NCBI RefSeq assembly: GCF_001695575.1
Contig: NZ_LUAX01000001.1
Coordinates: forward strand, 1,116,001 to 1,180,000
DNA length: 64,000 nt
Origin: Vibrio europaeus
Lineage (GTDB): Bacteria > Pseudomonadota > Gammaproteobacteria > Enterobacterales > Vibrionaceae
Direction of reading: 5' to 3'
Within the stretch, counting starts at the first letter, position 1, and every line of letters begins with the position of its first letter. This document shows positions 1-8,837 of the stretch, piece after piece. The position numbers were made by a program, and so were the translations under genes. Under the pieces are notes generated by a model, which was given only the letters and a program-made list of their open reading frames with translations, did not search any database and was not told where the DNA came from.

Positions 1-1304
1 CCCTGCAAAGCGTAAGCTTCTGCATCGTTTGCAGTACTTGCCACTTGTTCAGAACTCGCTGCAAGCTCGGTGCTGGTTGAGGCTATTCTCTCTATTTGCG
101 CCTTTTGCTCCAGAGCATTACCTTCAAGTTCAACCATAGTCGAAGCAAGTTCTGTCGCTGAAGAGGCAACATCTGAACCGACTCCCCTAAGTTCACTAAC
201 TGTTTGCTCTAAGGTTTCGAGAGTTTTATCGGTATTGGCGCCCAAGCGACCAATTTCGTTGTTGCCACTTAGGTTTGCCTTATGGCTTAGCACGCCAGAA
301 GACAGACCATCAATGGTTTCATTTAGTGAACGTATGCTTAGGTTAAGGCGTTTGGCTATCCACACTGCTAATGTAAGCGCTATAAGTGCCGCTAATACCG
401 ATGAGGATATGAGGGCCTTCTCCGTTGTATTGGTAAGAGAAATCCCCTTTTCAAGAGATTGTGTGTTCTGCGCTTCTAACTCGGAAGACAACGTTGCTAA
501 CATTTCTCGTAACAACGTGCCCTGCTTACTAATTAAATTAATGTCGTTGGTCAGTGTTAGATAACCCTCTTCTAACATCAAAATTTGTTTCTCGTAGTCC
601 ATAAGCACTTTATTGAGGGCTAAATTAGCCCTATTCGAGTTGGAGGACGACTCTAAGGATTGTTCAAAACTCTCTAAGTTAAGGCGGATTTTATTGAGAT
701 ATTCCGTGTTTGCACTGCGCTCTAAGCGAATAAGGTGTTGCTGGATTTGACTTGAAAATGAGTAAAGCTCTGACAACAAGTTTCGCCACTCTTGGCGCTG
801 CTCAAAGCTCACCACTTTGTTTGACGTATAAAACTCATTGTTCGCCAGTGTTAACGCGGAGTTCAAATCAGGCAATGAGGCTAACAATACGTGAAGGGAG
901 CTCAGACGTTCAGCCAACGCCGTTTGTGTCAGGCCGTACTCTCTAAGTTCATTGGTTATGTTATCTTTCAGATCTGTGTTGATCGTCAACGCGCCATCGC
1001 CACTATCTAGCTGGGCGAGTCTTTGATTAACCGTCTCGCTGCGTTGCTCAAATTGTTTTCGAGCATCATCCCATGTAATTTCGCCATAAAAAGCGCTAGC
1101 AGACGCCATGCGTATTCGATAAACGTTGCGCTGTGCCGACATTAGCTTAGACACATTATCCGAACTCACCAGTGACACTTGACCACTCAACTTTGCTTCT
1201 CTAAGGAGAACGTCTGACAAGATAGAAGATGCGGCAAATAGAAAGACCGCGATTAGCACAGGTGCTACGATTTGAGCCATTATAGGTAGATGGTTGAACT
1301 TCAT
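1..1304 (-). CDS. methyl-accepting chemotaxis protein, 3' part cut by the window edge
   Basis: Inner-membrane chemoreceptor that would signal ligand binding to CheA/CheW. About 434 residues are visible from the N terminus and the frame is open to base 1, so the C-terminal signalling hairpin lies outside the window. The protein opens MKFNHLPIMAQIVAPVLIAV, giving a first membrane segment at about residues 8-28. A helical periplasmic domain of about 280 residues follows, then a second membrane segment (LAALISALTLAVWIAKRL) and a HAMP-like stretch with the motif NNEIGRLG. The last visible part is the start of the coiled-coil with the typical STELAASSEQVA run. The start ATG overlaps the stop of the upstream Cys-rich gene by four bases (ATGA), so the two are translationally coupled. 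No Cache or PAS fold is obvious, so the ligand is unknown. Confidence 0.9.
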   Translation of the reverse strand, partial: MKFNHLPIMAQIVAPVLIAVFLFAASSILSDVLLREAKLSGQVSLVSSDNVSKLMSAQRNVYRIRMASASAFYGEITWDDARKQFEQRSETVNQRLAQLDSGDGALTINTDLKDNITNELREYGLTQTALAERLSSLHVLLASLPDLNSALTLANNEFYTSNKVVSFEQRQEWRNLLSELYSFSSQIQQHLIRLERSANTEYLNKIRLNLESFEQSLESSSNSNRANLALNKVLMDYEKQILMLEEGYLTLTNDINLISKQGTLLREMLATLSSELEAQNTQSLEKGISLTNTTEKALISSSVLAALIALTLAVWIAKRLNLSIRSLNETIDGLSSGVLSHKANLSGNNEIGRLGANTDKTLETLEQTVSELRGVGSDVASSATELASTMVELEGNALEQKAQIERIASTSTELAASSEQVASTANDAEAYALQ

Positions 1305-1762
1305 GACATCCACCACTGCGCTTTTTTACTTTTTAGCATCAAATCTGTCTCTCTCGCGATAACGGCGAGAAGCAAGTAGAGTTGGTTTTCTTGTTTTATC
1401 TTCTCTAGGCTAGTGATTAGAGTCGTCAACCGACACTGGAGCTTACTCATCGTAACAATTACATCGTCCGGTGGCTGTTGCGGAAACATTAAGAATGTAT
1501 TTCTAATCTGCATCTTCGCGCATTGCAGATTCCATATAGCTTCCACAAGCTCATCGCACTCTAAATCTGGGTGTGTATTCAGGTAGCTATCGAGCACTGT
1601 TTGAACAGACAAGCATGATTCGCAAAAAGAAGTGCTATCCGGTGAGGTTTGGCAAGTCCCTCTTGAACACCTACAGCCTATCTTCTCTCTACTCCATATC
1701 GGAATAATATTATCTTCGGTTTGACTATCTAATGTTGAATTAGATTCTCTGTACATGCTCAT
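1301..1762 (-). CDS. small Cys-rich hypothetical protein coupled to a chemoreceptor
   Basis: Unrecognised 153-residue soluble protein. The start is set by a GGAGG at 1771-1775, eight bases before ATG 1762; the longer frame from GTG 1792 would put this ribosome site inside the gene. Near residues 29-51 five cysteines are clustered (CRCSRGTC ... CESC), a spacing that could bind zinc or an iron-sulfur cluster. A further Cys lies in the WNLQCAKMQ segment. The C-terminal half is predicted to be helical. No signal peptide or membrane segment is visible. It ends in a four-base overlap with the chemoreceptor downstream, so the pair is probably made together and the protein may be a cytoplasmic partner or metal/redox sensor for that receptor (inference). 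It could equally be an unrelated passenger gene. Confidence 0.7.
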   Translation of the reverse strand: MSMYRESNSTLDSQTEDNIIPIWSREKIGCRCSRGTCQTSPDSTSFCESCLSVQTVLDSYLNTHPDLECDELVEAIWNLQCAKMQIRNTFLMFPQQPPDDVIVTMSKLQCRLTTLITSLEKIKQENQLYLLLAVIARETDLMLKSKKAQWWMS

Positions 1763-2012
1763 TCCAATTACCTCCAAATTTATATTTTGCACGCTTGGTA
1801 ATTGGTAGCTGTTAGCAAGAGATTGTTGTTAATTATTAATAGTTAAATTAGCTCGAAACAATCAAATAACCCCACACTTTTAGGGACACATAGTTATAAA
1901 GAACGTATTTACGGAAACTGGAGACATAAGGTTTTTAAGGCGATTATTTCTTTCCACACCTCTCAAACAAGGCAATAAATGTAATGATTTCTCCTTTTTG
2001 AGAACACCAAAT
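1763..2012. other. intergenic region upstream of the Cys-rich/chemoreceptor pair
   Basis: About 250 A/T-rich bases without a convincing gene. The promoter of the leftward Cys-rich/chemoreceptor pair must lie here. An open frame on the minus strand (1880-2062) has no ribosome-binding site and no recognisable protein character. Confidence 0.4.
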
Positions 2013-2240
2013 ATGAGTAATGATGCTTTTGTTACACCAATTAAAGACGCAGATGGCAACACAATTGAATATCAATCCGTACGCTCGAAACCGACTGACG
2101 AACAAGTTCTCTATTCTATTTCAAGTAAGCTCAATATAGTCATCAACAGCAGCCTTCAAATCGCTGCCGCTGTTGAAATCACCTCGACTAACTTCTTTTG
2201 GTTTATAGAGGTGATGTTCGTTCCATATTTATACCGCTAA
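2013..2240 (+). CDS. short hypothetical ORF, possibly a gene remnant
   Basis: A 75-residue frame beginning MSNDAFVTPIKDADGNT. The first 40 residues look like an ordinary soluble protein. The rest (SSLQIAAAVEITSTNFFWFIEV) changes character, as if it were frameshifted or truncated. There is no strong Shine-Dalgarno sequence before ATG 2013, only a weak GAG. The product is not recognised. It could be a real small gene, or the 5' end of a decayed gene whose remainder is lost before the cyclase gene downstream. Confidence 0.3.
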   Translation: MSNDAFVTPIKDADGNTIEYQSVRSKPTDEQVLYSISSKLNIVINSSLQIAAAVEITSTNFFWFIEVMFVPYLYR

Positions 2241-2461
2241 TAGCCCCCAGAAAACTCTTAGAATACCGTGCTAGTTACATTCAAAAATCAATTCATTCAT
2301 TAACTTAGTTGAAACATTCCGCAATATTGTCGCTCACAATGTAAGCTATCATTTTAATAGCGTGATCTCTATTCAGATTTTGCCTTGATTCCACCTATAA
2401 AAAGCATATGATGAAGCCATATTCAAGCTTTGGCATATTTAAATTTACAAAGGCGACAAGG

Positions 2462-3505
2462 ATGGAGCTAGACATTTTTAATCCTTCTCGGCAATTACGC
2501 CGAGCAGTGTTATTTTGGCTTAGTACGCTACTAGCATTCATCTCGGCCTCAGTTACCGCATACTACATTGTAATTCAACATTACACTCCACATCACTATA
2601 TAGAAACGGCATTTGGACTGTTTTCGCTTTACATCGCTTATCACACATACCAAGAAAGCATCTCAAAAGCCTTCATTGTCGCTTATGTTTTCAGCTTAAC
2701 GGGTGTCACAAGCTTAGCCACCTACGAATATCCGATAGAGTTTGGCGTCTTTATCTGGGCTTGCCTATTTCCGATGATGTTCTATTTGATCCTAGGTCGT
2801 CGCGCTGGAGTACTGGCTACAAGCATCGGCTTTGTCACTCAAATTGGGATTATTTCTTACAAGCTGTGGACAGATGGCATAGATGGAAACTCTCAGCTAG
2901 CGATCAATTTTTCACTCGCGTTTATTACTATTTGGCTAACCTCCCATGTGCTTGAGGTAAAAAGACGAGTCTCTGAAGCTTCGCTAGGACAACTTGCCTC
3001 CCGCGATGCGTTAACAGGTGTCTATAACCGACACGCCCTGACTCATAACTTTGAGCGTTACCGCAATGAGAGCATAAAGCTGCCCCTTTCCCTTTTGATC
3101 TTAGATTTAGATTTCTTTAAAGCGGTTAATGACAAGCACGGTCACGATGTTGGAGATAAGGTATTGGTGCAAACTGCTGCTCTGATTGATGGGCTAAGTG
3201 ATGAACACCTTGTCTATCGAATTGGTGGTGAAGAATTTTGCATCGCTCTACACAATACCAATGTACATAAAGCAAAAGAGAAAGCAGAACAAATTCGTAA
3301 TGCTATAGAAAGCTACGCATTTAATGATAACAGTACTCCCATTTCTCTTACGGCAAGCATTGGTGTTTATCAGTGCGACCATTACGCTAATTTGGAATGT
3401 GTATTAAAAGAAGCCGATAAAGAACTTTATCGCGCTAAACAAAACGGCCGCAACCAAGTCATGGTATGCAGCCACCCTTCTAAACCCGAATTAAGTTTTA
3501 CTTAA
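2462..3505 (+). CDS. membrane diguanylate cyclase (GGDEF)
   Basis: Makes cyclic di-GMP from two GTP at the inner membrane. About six membrane helices fill roughly residues 15-175 and act as the sensor part. A GGDEF domain follows, with the typical start RDALTGVYNRHAL, the metal-binding stretch LDLDFFKAVNDKHGHDVGD and the active-site loop GGEEF, which is a functional variant. The usual RxxD product-inhibition site is absent five residues before the loop, where LSDEHLVYRI is read instead. ATG 2462 (MELDIFNPSRQ) was preferred, with AAAGG about ten bases upstream; the frame is also open from ATG 2408. The gene stands alone and converges on the DUF2726 gene with one base between the stops. Its signal is unknown. 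Confidence 0.85.
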   Translation: MELDIFNPSRQLRRAVLFWLSTLLAFISASVTAYYIVIQHYTPHHYIETAFGLFSLYIAYHTYQESISKAFIVAYVFSLTGVTSLATYEYPIEFGVFIWACLFPMMFYLILGRRAGVLATSIGFVTQIGIISYKLWTDGIDGNSQLAINFSLAFITIWLTSHVLEVKRRVSEASLGQLASRDALTGVYNRHALTHNFERYRNESIKLPLSLLILDLDFFKAVNDKHGHDVGDKVLVQTAALIDGLSDEHLVYRIGGEEFCIALHNTNVHKAKEKAEQIRNAIESYAFNDNSTPISLTASIGVYQCDHYANLECVLKEADKELYRAKQNGRNQVMVCSHPSKPELSFT

Positions 3506-3506
3506 T

Positions 3507-4172
3507 CTAGTTTTCGTTATCTTCCTCTTCAAACACCACATTGTAGTTTTCTGTATACGTACATTGTGGCTGACGGCTACAAGTAAAGAAACGTCGGCCT
3601 TTATGTTCACCCTGACTCGCCGTCTTGATCGTCATAGGGCTACCACAGCGCTTACAAAAGCGAATCTCTTTGTCAGGTTCAATCAAATCGATATGTGCGG
3701 CAAGAAGGCGACGCAATCGCCCGACTTGATAGCTGTGTTTGATGTTAGCGCCAATCAGAGGAATGCCGGCAGACTTACTCACATGAATCAGTAACTTTTG
3801 TCGATCGACTTTGCCTTTATTAAGCTCTTTCCCATCATCTAACTCAATCGCGACACGAACTTCCAATGTGCGGGGGTCGCACACCACATAGTCATAGTAG
3901 CTTTTAGAAATACGATTGTTGGCGATAAACCACTGCTTTTTATCCGTAGCGAGTGGTGTGATCACGTTAGACAGGTTCACTTTACTCATCACTACGCCGT
4001 GCTGACCTACTGCTGTAATCAGTGCGTTGTAGAAAGCTGACTCTTGCGCATTAAGCAGCGGCCCTTTCTTTTTGTATGTACTATCTTTCAACTCATCTTG
4101 CTTGAGATAGCGTTTTTGAATCACAACAAAGAAAATGACCAGTATGGCGACGACGATAAAAACACTTTCCAT
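3507..4172 (-). CDS. membrane-anchored DUF2726 protein with zinc ribbon
   Basis: A 221-residue protein with one N-terminal membrane helix (VFIVVAILVIFFVVI). A DUF2726 domain follows (about residues 40-165), including IELDDGKE and the VDRQKLLIHVSKSAGIPLI stretch, which resembles a restriction-endonuclease-like fold. A C-terminal topoisomerase-type zinc ribbon has the ligands CKRC and, about 23 residues later, C-x5-C (residues about 172-205). The DUF2726 plus zinc-ribbon layout is common in gammaproteobacteria. A role in DNA binding or cleavage is inferred from the fold only; no substrate is known. It is transcribed alone, with no terminator visible before the solute-binding genes. Confidence 0.75.
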   Translation of the reverse strand: MESVFIVVAILVIFFVVIQKRYLKQDELKDSTYKKKGPLLNAQESAFYNALITAVGQHGVVMSKVNLSNVITPLATDKKQWFIANNRISKSYYDYVVCDPRTLEVRVAIELDDGKELNKGKVDRQKLLIHVSKSAGIPLIGANIKHSYQVGRLRRLLAAHIDLIEPDKEIRFCKRCGSPMTIKTASQGEHKGRRFFTCSRQPQCTYTENYNVVFEEEDNEN

Positions 4173-4244
4173 TGACGTTAGACTAACCTTAAATGAGTTT
4201 AATTGTTTGATTATTAGATATTATACGCAGAGGGCAATAAGACG

Positions 4245-5051
4245 TTAACGTTTTTGAGATGTCTGATTCGGTAACTCCAATTTGATGACGACTCTTTGGT
4301 CTGGTTTTATCTGTTGGAAGCTCTCCCCCCAATGTTTTCTAACCAGTTGATCGATTAAACCCGATGCTTTGGCTTTATCTAACGCATGTTGAATCGCTGG
4401 TTGGTATTTTACCATGCTAGGTGACAGATAGAATTTAAAATCTCGGTCGTAAACAAGCAGAAGCCTTTGTTCAATAGCCAAGTGTTCGTTTTGCGCCGCT
4501 TCTGCACCAATTTCATTCATTCCCCGTGGAAAGTAGTTAACGTCACCATCTGGTGTAAGCTTGTTGTAGAGCGTTCGCCACTCTCCATCTTCTTCATAGA
4601 CCTTTAACTCATTTGCCTTCCAAACATCAACATCAAACCAGTTAACCCCTAAGCCTGCGACGAGATTCGAATCTTTGAGGTCTTGGAGGGTGTTTATATG
4701 ATTCAATCGAGTTTGTAGCTGAGGTGGGATCAGCATGACACGCTTTCCGATGAGTCCATTGGTCAAAGGCACATCTATCGCAAGATACTTACTGTCTCTT
4801 TCTGGTGTCGCGAGCAACCATGTCAAACTTAACTGCCCGCTTTCGACCATTCTAATTACGCGCTTTTGCGGTATATGCTCACTGGGCACCATGATTTTGA
4901 CGTCATAACCATCTCGCGTTAGCGCTTCAAACAACAACTCGTGGTAAAAGTGATGTCCACCATCCATCTGTGAAGCTAAAGTCAGCGTGATTGAATGTTT
5001 GGCAAAGCACTGACTCGCAACAATAAGCAGAAACAGACTCAGAAATCTCAT
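4245..5051 (-). CDS. periplasmic solute-binding-like protein
   Basis: A 268-residue protein with a clear signal peptide (MRFLSLFLLIVASQCFA) and the overall form of a family-3-type periplasmic binding protein. ATG 5051 is preceded by AAGGAGG with four bases of spacing; the TTG one codon upstream lies too close to it. The fold is suggested by the pattern from ITLTLASQMDGGHHFYHELLFEALTRDGYDV through the MNEIGAEA segment to the C-terminal helix. No permease or ATPase gene is adjacent. It starts only nine bases after the next solute-binding-like gene ends, so the two form an operon. It may feed a sensor or a transporter encoded elsewhere; the ligand is unknown. Confidence 0.7.
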   Translation of the reverse strand: MRFLSLFLLIVASQCFAKHSITLTLASQMDGGHHFYHELLFEALTRDGYDVKIMVPSEHIPQKRVIRMVESGQLSLTWLLATPERDSKYLAIDVPLTNGLIGKRVMLIPPQLQTRLNHINTLQDLKDSNLVAGLGVNWFDVDVWKANELKVYEEDGEWRTLYNKLTPDGDVNYFPRGMNEIGAEAAQNEHLAIEQRLLLVYDRDFKFYLSPSMVKYQPAIQHALDKAKASGLIDQLVRKHWGESFQQIKPDQRVVIKLELPNQTSQKR

Positions 5052-5060
5052 CAAACCTCC

Positions 5061-5822
5061 TTATTTGTACTTACCAAGTATTTGTTGATAAACACTCACT
5101 TCACCCTCACTCGTGGCTTGCTTGATGGCATCAATACCCTGCTGAAGTTGCTGAACCAGCCTAGTGTCAGTTTCCAAGTTAAACGCAAAGTAAAGGTCCC
5201 CTTCACTCAGCACATAAACCGCTTCAAACTCTTGCGTATTATAACCGCCTCGTTTCAACCACCATTTGGCAACATTCTCTTCATATGCCCATAAGTCTAT
5301 ACGATCTTTGACAAACTGGTTGGCGAGTGTTTCAGGTACTGAGCTTTCAACCATGGAGTCTCTTGGAACCCCTAGTTCTAACAGGAGTTGCTCTCCGACA
5401 TCATCGCGAATCACACCTATACGGTACTGCGCAAGAGCCATCGGCTGACTAACGCGAATGTTTTTGCTCTTCTTGGCCAACACAACAATGCGGGTTTCGA
5501 TAATCGGCCCTGCCCATTGAAATATGTGCTCTCTTAGTTGGGTACGGGTGGTTGAGAAAAGCACAGTATCGGGTTTAATCAAGGCACTGCGATAGGCACG
5601 CGGCCAAGGCTGAACTTGTATCGATTCTAAAGAGACTTGGCTGTTGGCTTGCTCACTGGCCGACCTAAGCACATCAATAGCGATGCCTTCAACGCCTGTA
5701 CCCTGGTCGTAGTTATAAGGTGGGTATTGTTCTGTAAGATAACTCAGTTCATTTAGCTCTGTACTATGCGTCACTTGACCAAGCGAGCTAAAGATGAAAA
5801 GTAATAATGTTAAGAGTCGCAT
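5061..5822 (-). CDS. periplasmic amino-acid-type solute-binding protein (SBP family 3)
   Basis: A 253-residue protein with signal peptide MRLLTLLLFIFSSLGQVTHS followed by a family-3 binding-protein domain. The opening LTEQYPPYNY...GVEGIAIDVL is characteristic, with the ligand-loop region FSTTRTQLREHIFQWAGPI. ATG 5822 has GAGG seven bases upstream; the longer frame begins at TTG 5840. It is the first gene of a two-gene unit with the neighbouring binding-protein-like gene and lies 82 bases after the response regulator gene, so it may also be read from the two-component operon. No transporter subunits accompany it. Confidence 0.75.
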   Translation of the reverse strand: MRLLTLLLFIFSSLGQVTHSTELNELSYLTEQYPPYNYDQGTGVEGIAIDVLRSASEQANSQVSLESIQVQPWPRAYRSALIKPDTVLFSTTRTQLREHIFQWAGPIIETRIVVLAKKSKNIRVSQPMALAQYRIGVIRDDVGEQLLLELGVPRDSMVESSVPETLANQFVKDRIDLWAYEENVAKWWLKRGGYNTQEFEAVYVLSEGDLYFAFNLETDTRLVQQLQQGIDAIKQATSEGEVSVYQQILGKYK

Positions 5823-5904
5823 AGGACGACCTCTAGTCAATTCGTTTATAGCCTATAAACAAATATAGAGGTCAATCACAATTACATCTAGGGTAGCTGA
5901 CAGT

Positions 5905-6591
5905 TTAGTTATTAGACTTTCGATAGGTCCTTTCAGGGCGACCTACCGTTCCGTAGTTTAAGTCCGCTTCAAGCTCGCCTGTGCTGATTAGGTATTCCAA
6001 GTAACGACGGGCCGTCGTTCGGCTAGCACCAATTTGTTCTCCTGCTTCATCGGCGGTCAGGTTTTGGTTATCGACAAACAGAGCTTTAATCTTTTCCAAT
6101 GTCACACCATCTATACCTTTAGGTAGTCGATTTTTAGGTGAATCATTGCTATTCGCCGCTTGAAGCATTTTATCGACAATACTCTGATCAAGATCGTTAG
6201 CATGGTTTAACTGATGTTTTTGTAGTACATACTTTTTTAGTGCCGCTTCTAATCTAGGGAAGACGACTGGCTTAAGTAAGTAGTCAACGACACCACCACG
6301 CATTGCCTGCTGTAAGGTATCGACATCTCTCGCTGCGGTAATCAAAATGACATCACAACTGAGATTCTTAGTCCTTAACTCTTGGAGTATTTCTAAACCC
6401 GTTCCGTCAGGAAGATAAACATCTAGTAACAGCAGATCAGGCTGAAGAATATCGAGTTGCAAGTTTGCCTCAAGCTTCGTTGTCGCAATACCTATCACTT
6501 CATAACCACCGATTTGTTCAAGGTAGCGTTGATGCAATTGGGCAATAGCGAGATCATCTTCAATGATCATCACTCGAGTTACTGTCGTCAT
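5905..6591 (-). CDS. CitB/DcuR-type response regulator
   Basis: A 228-residue response regulator of the CitB/DpiA/DcuR class, which controls uptake or fermentation of di- and tricarboxylates. The receiver domain (about residues 5-125) has the acidic pocket EDD at 11-13, the phospho-acceptor Asp57 in LLLLDVYLP, a Thr/Ala switch in LITAARD and Lys in LLKPV. The C-terminal helix-turn-helix (TADEAGEQIGASRTTARRYLEYL) is the form typical of this class. Its start overlaps the sensor kinase stop by four bases (ATGA), so kinase and regulator are coupled. The pairing is firm; the inducing metabolite is not established because no carboxylate transporter or lyase genes lie nearby. Confidence 0.88.
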   Translation of the reverse strand: MTTVTRVMIIEDDLAIAQLHQRYLEQIGGYEVIGIATTKLEANLQLDILQPDLLLLDVYLPDGTGLEILQELRTKNLSCDVILITAARDVDTLQQAMRGGVVDYLLKPVVFPRLEAALKKYVLQKHQLNHANDLDQSIVDKMLQAANSNDSPKNRLPKGIDGVTLEKIKALFVDNQNLTADEAGEQIGASRTTARRYLEYLISTGELEADLNYGTVGRPERTYRKSNN

Positions 6592-8207
6592 ATCTGCTCA
6601 TCCTTAGGTAGATATACTGTCATCCTTGCTCCACAATCTTTGTTATTCATCATCTCAAGCTCGCCGTGATAACGGGTGGCAAGTTGATTGGTTAAAAATA
6701 GTCCTACACCACGAGTTGACGAGTCTTTACTCGATACGCCACGCTCAACTAAAGAGTCTACACTGACGTTGTCTGGTAAACCGCAACCTTGATCAACCAC
6801 TTCCAATATCACTTCGTTGCCATAATCACTGATTGAAACTTCAACCAACCTTCGATCTGCAGGAAAAAGAGGATCTCGTGTGATTGCATCGCGTGTTGCA
6901 TCAAAAGCGTTATCAATCAAGTTACCCAGAATCGTAACGAGATCTTCAGGGTTAATGCGTTGCGGCAGAGGTTCAAGACGCGACCCCTCTTCGACCACAA
7001 GTTGTAAGCCAAGCTCACGCGCACGTTCAGTTTTGCCCAATAGCATACCTGCGATCAGCGGTTCTTTGATTGTTTCGCGGAGGAACTCAATCAAAGCTTG
7101 GTAGTGCGCGGTTTCTTGACCAATTAAGTACTGTACCGCTTCCAGTTCTCCCATTTGCACCATACCACTGATGGTATTGAGTTTATTGCGATGCTCATGG
7201 GTTTGTGAACGCAGCATTTCGGCATATTCTTTGGTTTTCGCTAGCTGTTCAGTCAGCTCGGTTAAATCATCGCGGCGGCGGAAACTCGAAACAGCGCCCA
7301 CGACTTTGCCATCAACAATAATTGGGCTTCGATTGGCAATTAGTCGCTGCTTGTTTAAATAGAGGTTGATATCGTGATCAGTACGCGCAGTCTGTATCAC
7401 AGTGTGTAAGTCACTCTCAGGCAGAATCTCACTCAATGGGCGGTTGATACTTTGCTCTTTGTTTAAATTGAGTATTTGGCACGCGCTTCGGTTGATTGAA
7501 CGCAACTTCCCTTGATCATCAATAGTGATGATGCCTTCTTTAAGGGTTTCAAGCGTAACATCAAGCTCTACGTACAATCGACCTATCTCTTCTGGTTCAA
7601 AACCTAGAATCGCTTTTTGAAAACGACGCGATGCGTAGCTAGACACAATGGCGTTAGCGCCAACAACAATGAAAGCCATCAAAACAAGGAAAATAATGAA
7701 GGGCTCAATGCGATCTTGCAGGCGATCAATCAGATAACCGACCGAAACCACACCAATAATTTCGCCCTGCTCATTGAAGACTGCGGTTTTGCCGCGTACT
7801 GAGTAACCTAGCGAGCCTTCTGCGACAGATATATAGGCTTCTCCGCCCACCAGTGCTCGGTCATTGTCCCCACCCTTCATTGGCTTACCAATACGTTCAT
7901 CTAATGGGTGGACAAGGCGAATACCATCCTTGTCGCCTATAACGATAAAGGCTGCGCCAATTAAATTAGTTAAACTTCGATAGCGCTGCTGACTCTCTTG
8001 ATCAACACCATTCTCAATAGCACTAATAACATAGGGAGATTTGGCAAGAAATGAAGCGACACCGAGAGCCTGATGCCCCATTTCGTCTTCCTGAGCTTGC
8101 TTAATATAGATAAATCCTGCCGCAACAAGAATCAACAGCTCAATCAGACCTGATAGTGTCATGATAATCAGCATTCTCTTGCGAAAGCTGATACTACTCC
8201 ATTTCAT
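6588..8207 (-). CDS. CitA/DcuS-type sensor histidine kinase
   Basis: A 539-residue inner-membrane kinase. Domains in order: membrane helix (about 10-32), periplasmic single-Cache/PASTA-like ligand domain with the family motif RYRSLTNLIGAAFIVIGD, second membrane helix (about 167-190), cytoplasmic PAS (TIDDQGKLRSINRSACQIL), and a SpoOB-type dimerisation segment with the phospho-acceptor His in SQTHEHRNKLNTISG. A HATPase domain follows with an N box (LGNLIDNAFDA) and G boxes (DQGCGLP, STRGVGLFL). ATG 8207 has AAAGGAGAA just upstream; the alternative GTG 8225 would overlap that ribosome site. Carboxylate sensing is the expected role for this class. A CRP-like site lies upstream. Confidence 0.88.
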   Translation of the reverse strand: MKWSSISFRKRMLIIMTLSGLIELLILVAAGFIYIKQAQEDEMGHQALGVASFLAKSPYVISAIENGVDQESQQRYRSLTNLIGAAFIVIGDKDGIRLVHPLDERIGKPMKGGDNDRALVGGEAYISVAEGSLGYSVRGKTAVFNEQGEIIGVVSVGYLIDRLQDRIEPFIIFLVLMAFIVVGANAIVSSYASRRFQKAILGFEPEEIGRLYVELDVTLETLKEGIITIDDQGKLRSINRSACQILNLNKEQSINRPLSEILPESDLHTVIQTARTDHDINLYLNKQRLIANRSPIIVDGKVVGAVSSFRRRDDLTELTEQLAKTKEYAEMLRSQTHEHRNKLNTISGMVQMGELEAVQYLIGQETAHYQALIEFLRETIKEPLIAGMLLGKTERARELGLQLVVEEGSRLEPLPQRINPEDLVTILGNLIDNAFDATRDAITRDPLFPADRRLVEVSISDYGNEVILEVVDQGCGLPDNVSVDSLVERGVSSKDSSTRGVGLFLTNQLATRYHGELEMMNNKDCGARMTVYLPKDEQI

Positions 8208-8390
8208 ACGTTCTCCTTTGTACACTTGCAGAATAACATTCGTCTAACATGACAACGATTGCTTGTTGAGTAATTTGTGAAGCTTACAAAGGTAATTTAT
8301 TCCTATCGGTTATTACGCAACCACTGCTTATTCTTCAATCGATTGCTTTTAGATCTGATTAGGAATTTCACATATAAAACCAGTAGAATA

Positions 8391-8406
8391 AGTGATTTAG
8401 ATCACA
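8391..8406. promoter_or_regulatory. candidate CRP site
   Basis: AGTGA-N6-TCACA matches nine of the ten core bases of the CRP operator. It lies 184 bases before the CitA-like kinase start and about 150 bases before the small gene on the other strand, so it could serve either direction. Catabolite control would suit a carboxylate-sensing pair. The rest of 8208-8558 is A/T-rich and holds no other recognisable feature. Confidence 0.5.
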
Positions 8407-8558
8407 TGGATTTTAGATTATTTTTTATACTAACCAATCACAAATTTCGTATAATTATTGAGCACACTGAAATGTGTAGGAACGTTTAAATCGGCTGTCA
8501 GAATCCAGATAATTATTAAACTAACCAAATGATGGCCTACTTGTCAGAGGGAAAGACG

Positions 8559-8783
8559 ATGAAACGGGACGTTTTTGGTATTTGTTTGTCCAAAGGTATG
8601 CTGTCAAATAACCTATCGAGCACTTTTACGCATGTAAGGGCTTACCAAAGGTCTGAAGAAAGCGAGGATGTAACGGTATTACATGCATTCCCGCAAATGT
8701 CTGGTCAAGAGTTACTGACCAACATGAAAGAGACAAAAAGACTTTTGTGGCGTGCTGAATTTATATGCTCGGGCAACAAATAG
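8559..8783 (+). CDS. small hypothetical protein
   Basis: A 74-residue basic, soluble protein (MKRDVFGICLSKGMLSNNL...). A good ribosome site (AGAGGGA about six bases before ATG 8559) and a strong terminator directly after the stop support a real gene. The longer frame from 8529 has no ribosome site. No domain is recognised. It is transcribed away from the CitA-like kinase and converges with the TPR gene of the TonB2 cluster. Confidence 0.6.
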   Translation: MKRDVFGICLSKGMLSNNLSSTFTHVRAYQRSEESEDVTVLHAFPQMSGQELLTNMKETKRLLWRAEFICSGNK

Positions 8784-8801
8784 TTCTGCTTTAAATAAAC
8801 G

Positions 8802-8833
8802 AAGAGGGAAGCCAATTGGCTTCCCTCTTTTTT
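8802..8833. terminator. bidirectional intrinsic terminator
   Basis: A 28-base perfect palindrome (8802-8829, arms AAGAGGGAAGCCAA) is followed by a T run on the plus strand. It serves the small gene on the plus strand; the minus side (TonB2 cluster end) has a weaker tail. Confidence 0.85.
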
Positions 8834-8837
8834 GTTG

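Noticed and set aside
1880..2062. 60-residue open frame on the minus strand
   Set aside because: No ribosome site and overlaps another weak frame; kept as non-coding.
8277..8489. 70-residue open frame on the plus strand
   Set aside because: A/T-rich, no ribosome site, unlike a protein in composition; it overlaps the CRP-like site and looks like chance.
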